From Nitrobacter sp035546855 (GTDB taxonomy: Bacteria > Pseudomonadota > Alphaproteobacteria > Rhizobiales > Xanthobacteraceae), in NCBI GenBank assembly GCA_035546855.1, contig DASZVY010000037.1, forward strand, positions 1 to 7,552: a stretch of 7,552 bases of DNA, written 5' to 3'. Shown here piece by piece: positions 5,857 to 7,552 of this stretch. A model generated the notes under the pieces. The model saw only the letters and a program-made list of their open reading frames with translations, did not search any database and had not been told where the DNA came from. The translations under genes and the position numbers were made by a program. Each line of letters begins with the position of its first letter. Positions within the stretch are counted from its first letter, which is position 1.

Positions 5857-6217
5857 CGACCTTCGCACACTGCATCCAACAGATCGCGCGTGGCCGGATT
5901 GTTTCCGTCGATCCCCCGCTCGGGCGCTCTTGGACATCATCCCAGGGCGATCGCGTTCGGGCGCGAATATGCCGCCAACAGACGGGTTTACGCAAGGTGC
6001 AAAGCACAATTCTGCATGTGATCGGATGCCGCGCGGCCTTCGCCATTAGTCGAAGTCACCTGCCGGCGCCGGCGTGGCCGGCCTCCCGCGGCAAACCGAC
6101 AAGTTCTTTCCGAAAGACGTCATTAAGGCTGTTTCGCCGCAGCAGGAGCCTTTCATAGAATATTTGCCTGTGCCTTCGATAGTTCCCTGTGCCCGGCATA
6201 GAACATGGACGGCTGCT
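5842..6217. other. divergent intergenic region between livG and the PAS gene
   Basis: A 376-nt stretch with no gene I can support. It should hold the promoters of the liv operon (leftward) and the PAS gene (rightward). Visible items: a leftward -35/-10-like pair TTGCGT (5989-5994) and CATATT (5965-5970) with an 18-nt spacer, a weak match; a period-7 series at 5989-6009; three GCCGGC hexamers at 6062-6082, two of which form a perfect 12-bp palindrome (6062-6073); and a rightward TAGAAT at 6156-6161. Short open frames crossing it have no recognisable content. No tRNA-like or riboswitch-like fold was recognised. Confidence 0.5.
6156..6161 (+). promoter_or_regulatory. possible -10 box for the PAS gene
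   Basis: TAGAAT matches the sigma-70 -10 consensus at five of six bases and lies in a locally AT-richer patch. The hexamer 17 nt upstream (TTCGCC) is a poor -35. A start of transcription near 6168 would leave a leader of about 50 nt before the ATG at 6218 and would exclude the earlier GTG at 6074 as the translation start. Confidence 0.25.
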
Positions 6218-6820
6218 ATGGATTTCGAGAGCGCCAATCCGACGATCGTCAAATCGATCAAGCAGCGAGACCTGTTGAACACGTGGCTGCGGCTCTATGA
6301 CCACGCGCGCCGTCCGCCGCGGATGGACGACTACGCTCCCGAGCGCCTGGCCGATGAATTACCCGATCTCGTCTACTATTCGGTCGACAGCCGTCGGAAG
6401 CCGCCGCGTTTGACGATCGAGAGTGACGGCACGCGCATGTCCGACGCCTACGGCAACACCGGGCGCGGCAAATCGCTGGAGGATTACATCGGGCCGCGCC
6501 TGGTGCCCCTCGTGGTGCCAATCTACCATGCCTGCATCGAGCGGGCCCTGCCGGTCTACACGATCTCGATGATCGACGACATGTATGGGCGGGCAGTGGC
6601 CTACGAACGATTGCTGTTGCCGTTTTCCGACGGCGGCGACGTTACGCACATCCTCGCATCGCTGAAAACGATCAGCGAAGACGGCGGCTTCGAAATCCGC
6701 AATCTGATGCGCGGCAGCGACAAGTTGCCGGTGTCCAAACTTCGGGCGGTGATCGACCGCGATCTGTTCCATCGTCGGCCTGGCCGCATCACAGCAGGCG
6801 ACATGATCGAGTTCGGTTGA
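6218..6820 (+). CDS. stand-alone PAS-like domain protein (PAS_5 type)
   Basis: A 200-residue, probably cytoplasmic protein resembling the alphaproteobacterial PAS_5 family (PF07310), small sensor-like proteins with no output domain. Seen: a W-x-x-L...PP-R-D-Y-A-P-E-x-L start (about 23-46), a DLVYYSVD strand at 50-57, IESDGTRMSDAYG at 67-79 and the core GRAVAYERLLLPFSDGGDVTHIL at 124-146, where R-LLPFSDGG is the clearest family feature. There is no signal peptide or membrane segment. The frame is open back to a GTG at 6074, which would add 48 residues. I prefer ATG 6218 because the second half of that extension loses G/C bias in third codon positions and resembles no domain. It is divergent from livG, so a sensory or regulatory link to the transporter is conceivable but unproven. 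PAS_5 assignment is from recalled family pattern and is moderately sure; the gene itself is very likely real. Confidence 0.78.
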   Translation: MDFESANPTIVKSIKQRDLLNTWLRLYDHARRPPRMDDYAPERLADELPDLVYYSVDSRRKPPRLTIESDGTRMSDAYGNTGRGKSLEDYIGPRLVPLVVPIYHACIERALPVYTISMIDDMYGRAVAYERLLLPFSDGGDVTHILASLKTISEDGGFEIRNLMRGSDKLPVSKLRAVIDRDLFHRRPGRITAGDMIEFG

Positions 6821-6832
6821 CGACAATCATGC

Positions 6833-6860
6833 GGTGACGGTGCAATCGGGGTGACGGTGC
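6833..6860. repeat. 11-bp direct repeat between convergent genes
   Basis: GGTGACGGTGC occurs at 6833-6843 and again at 6850-6860, 17 nt apart start to start, filling most of the 59-nt gap between the PAS gene and the yffB-like gene. No convincing terminator hairpin with a T-run is visible in the gap. The repeat may simply be a local duplication. Confidence 0.8.
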
Positions 6861-6879
6861 CTCTGAATGCCTCGTGGCA

Positions 6880-7245
6880 CTACCGCGTTGACTTCGATCC
6901 GCGGAGTTCTTTCGCATAAACATCCGGCTTGAAGCCGACCAGCAGCTTGCCGCCGGCCTCCAGCACCGGCCGCTTGATCATCGACGGCTGGTCGAGCATC
7001 AGGCTCAGCGCCTTGCTCTCGGTCAACCCCGTCTTGTCGGCGTCGGGCAGCTTGCGAAACGTCGTGCCGGCGCGGTTGAGCAGCGTTTCCCAGCCGAGTT
7101 TCGCGGCCCATCCCTTGAGCCGCGCGCGGTCGATGCCGGCGGTCTTGTAGTCATGGAAGTCATAGGCGATGCCGTGGCCGTCGAGCCAGGCGCGCGCCTT
7201 CTTCATGGTGTCGCAGTTCTTGATGCCATAGATGGTCGTGGACAC
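6880..7245 (-). CDS. yffB: YffB/ArsC-family thioredoxin-fold reductase-like protein
   Basis: A 121-residue cytoplasmic protein of the ArsC/Spx superfamily (PF03960), closest in pattern to E. coli YffB, proposed to be a glutathione-dependent thiol reductase rather than a true arsenate reductase. Seen: YGIKNCDTMKKARAWLD at 6-22 with the single candidate catalytic cysteine C11, FHDYKT at 30-35, GWETLLNRAGTTFRKL at 51-66 and SMIKRPVLE at 88-96 followed by LVGF, all in the family's usual order. The length is normal. The start is GTG at 7243-7245 with GGAG 9 nt upstream. The frame is open further upstream, but that extension has no matching family content and overlaps the neighbouring gene. It lies 29 nt after the 2H/RNA ligase-like gene and is probably cotranscribed with it. 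No arsenic-resistance genes are nearby, so an ars role is unlikely. Confidence 0.92.
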   Translation of the reverse strand: MSTTIYGIKNCDTMKKARAWLDGHGIAYDFHDYKTAGIDRARLKGWAAKLGWETLLNRAGTTFRKLPDADKTGLTESKALSLMLDQPSMIKRPVLEAGGKLLVGFKPDVYAKELRGSKSTR

Positions 7246-7274
7246 AGCGGGCGTCTCCGGATTGGAGGCAGAAC

Positions 7275-7552
7275 CTAGCGCCGCAAGGGCCACCGCGCCA
7301 ACTCGATATGCCGGCTCTGCGTCACGAGGCTGTGCACAAGCGCGAAATCGCGCACCGTCAGGTACACCGGCTCGATCGCCTGCTCGGCCACCATGCGCCG
7401 GTCGTAGAGCAGCGTCATGTGCGGCACGAAATGCGCTGATCCGCGGCTCCCAAGTCCGGCGGCGCGCATCGCTTCGCAAAGGCGGTTGCGCAAGCCGCCC
7501 AGCGCGGCATCGCCGCCGCCGGTCAGCAGCACCAGCGGACGCGTCTTCCGCC
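7275..7552 (-). CDS. 2'-5' RNA ligase / 2H phosphoesterase family protein, C-terminal part (cut by right edge)
   Basis: The last 91 codons of a gene entering from the right edge. The family (LigT/ThpR, 2H phosphoesterases) acts on cyclic or 2'-5' RNA phosphodiester bonds through two H-x-[ST]-x motifs. Seen: RPLVLLTGGG near the left end of the visible part, a helix of about 20 residues, then HFVPHMTLLYD, which holds the second H-x-T-x motif (H44 and T46 of the visible part), and a C-terminal strand pair ending in HIELARWPLRR. The first motif and the true start lie outside the window. The open frame continues unbroken to position 7552, so a GTG within it need not be the start. It is followed 29 nt later by the yffB-like gene. 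Assignment rests on the single motif plus its position near the C-terminus, as usual in the family. Confidence 0.8.
   Translation of the reverse strand, partial: RKTRPLVLLTGGGDAALGGLRNRLCEAMRAAGLGSRGSAHFVPHMTLLYDRRMVAEQAIEPVYLTVRDFALVHSLVTQSRHIELARWPLRR

Noticed and set aside
6074..6217. N-terminal extension of the PAS protein from GTG 6074
   Set aside because: No domain content, falling third-position G/C bias and a possible -10 box inside it; the ATG at 6218 is more likely the start.
6880..7245. Arsenate reductase (arsenic resistance) function
   Set aside because: The sequence is of YffB type and no arsenic transporter or arsR gene is nearby.
7246..7479. 78-residue N-terminal extension of the YffB-like protein
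   Set aside because: It overlaps the 2H family gene in another frame and is Arg/Ala-rich shadow; a GTG with GGAG 9 nt upstream begins exactly where family similarity begins.
1..7552. CRISPR array, insertion sequence, prophage, tRNA or rRNA, or a novel defence-type system
   Set aside because: No spaced repeats, terminal inverted repeats, transposase, integrase, tRNA-like fold or rRNA segment was seen, and all clear genes fall in known housekeeping or transport families.

Overview
The window (about 62% GC by eye, strong G/C preference in third codon positions) looks like the chromosome of an alphaproteobacterium. The divergent Liv-type ABC transporter, the DUF47-pit phosphate pair and the PAS_5-type protein suggest the Bradyrhizobium / Rhodopseudomonas / Afipia group. 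That placement is inferred from protein style only; no phylogenetic marker gene is present.

Layout. (1) 1-962, minus strand: a DUF47/PhoU-like gene followed 12 nt later by the start of a low-affinity phosphate transporter gene (pit), which runs off the left edge. (2) 1132-5841, minus strand: a complete five-gene ABC importer operon of the branched-chain amino acid (HAAT/Liv) type, transcribed livG, livF, substrate-binding protein, livH, livM. livG and livF overlap by 8 nt, livH and livM are 1 nt apart, and the substrate-binding gene sits between two short gaps that each hold a perfect inverted repeat. (3) 5842-6217: a divergent intergenic region. (4) 6218-6820, plus strand: a stand-alone PAS-like protein. 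(5) 6880-7552, minus strand: a gene for a 2'-5' RNA ligase/2H phosphoesterase family protein (cut by the right edge), followed 29 nt later by a YffB/ArsC-type thioredoxin-fold protein.

How the genes work together. The binding protein would capture a ligand in the periplasm and pass it to the LivH-LivM permease pair, driven by the LivG-LivF ATPases. The ligand cannot be named from sequence: the binding protein's ligand-loop region is unlike the classical leucine/isoleucine/valine pattern, and this family also carries aromatic acids, amides, urea and other small acids. Pit and its DUF47 partner form a separate phosphate uptake module with a possible own promoter upstream. The PAS protein, YffB and 2H proteins have no visible functional link to the transporter.

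I found no mobile element, CRISPR array, tRNA or rRNA, and nothing I would call a new biological system. The best second-look items are small: a perfect 15-bp tandem duplication that doubles the start codon of the binding-protein gene, a forced TTG start for livG directly abutting a stop codon, a 13-bp perfect hairpin between the binding-protein and permease genes, and a Pho-box-like 7-4-7 repeat overlapping a possible -10 box upstream of the DUF47-pit pair.
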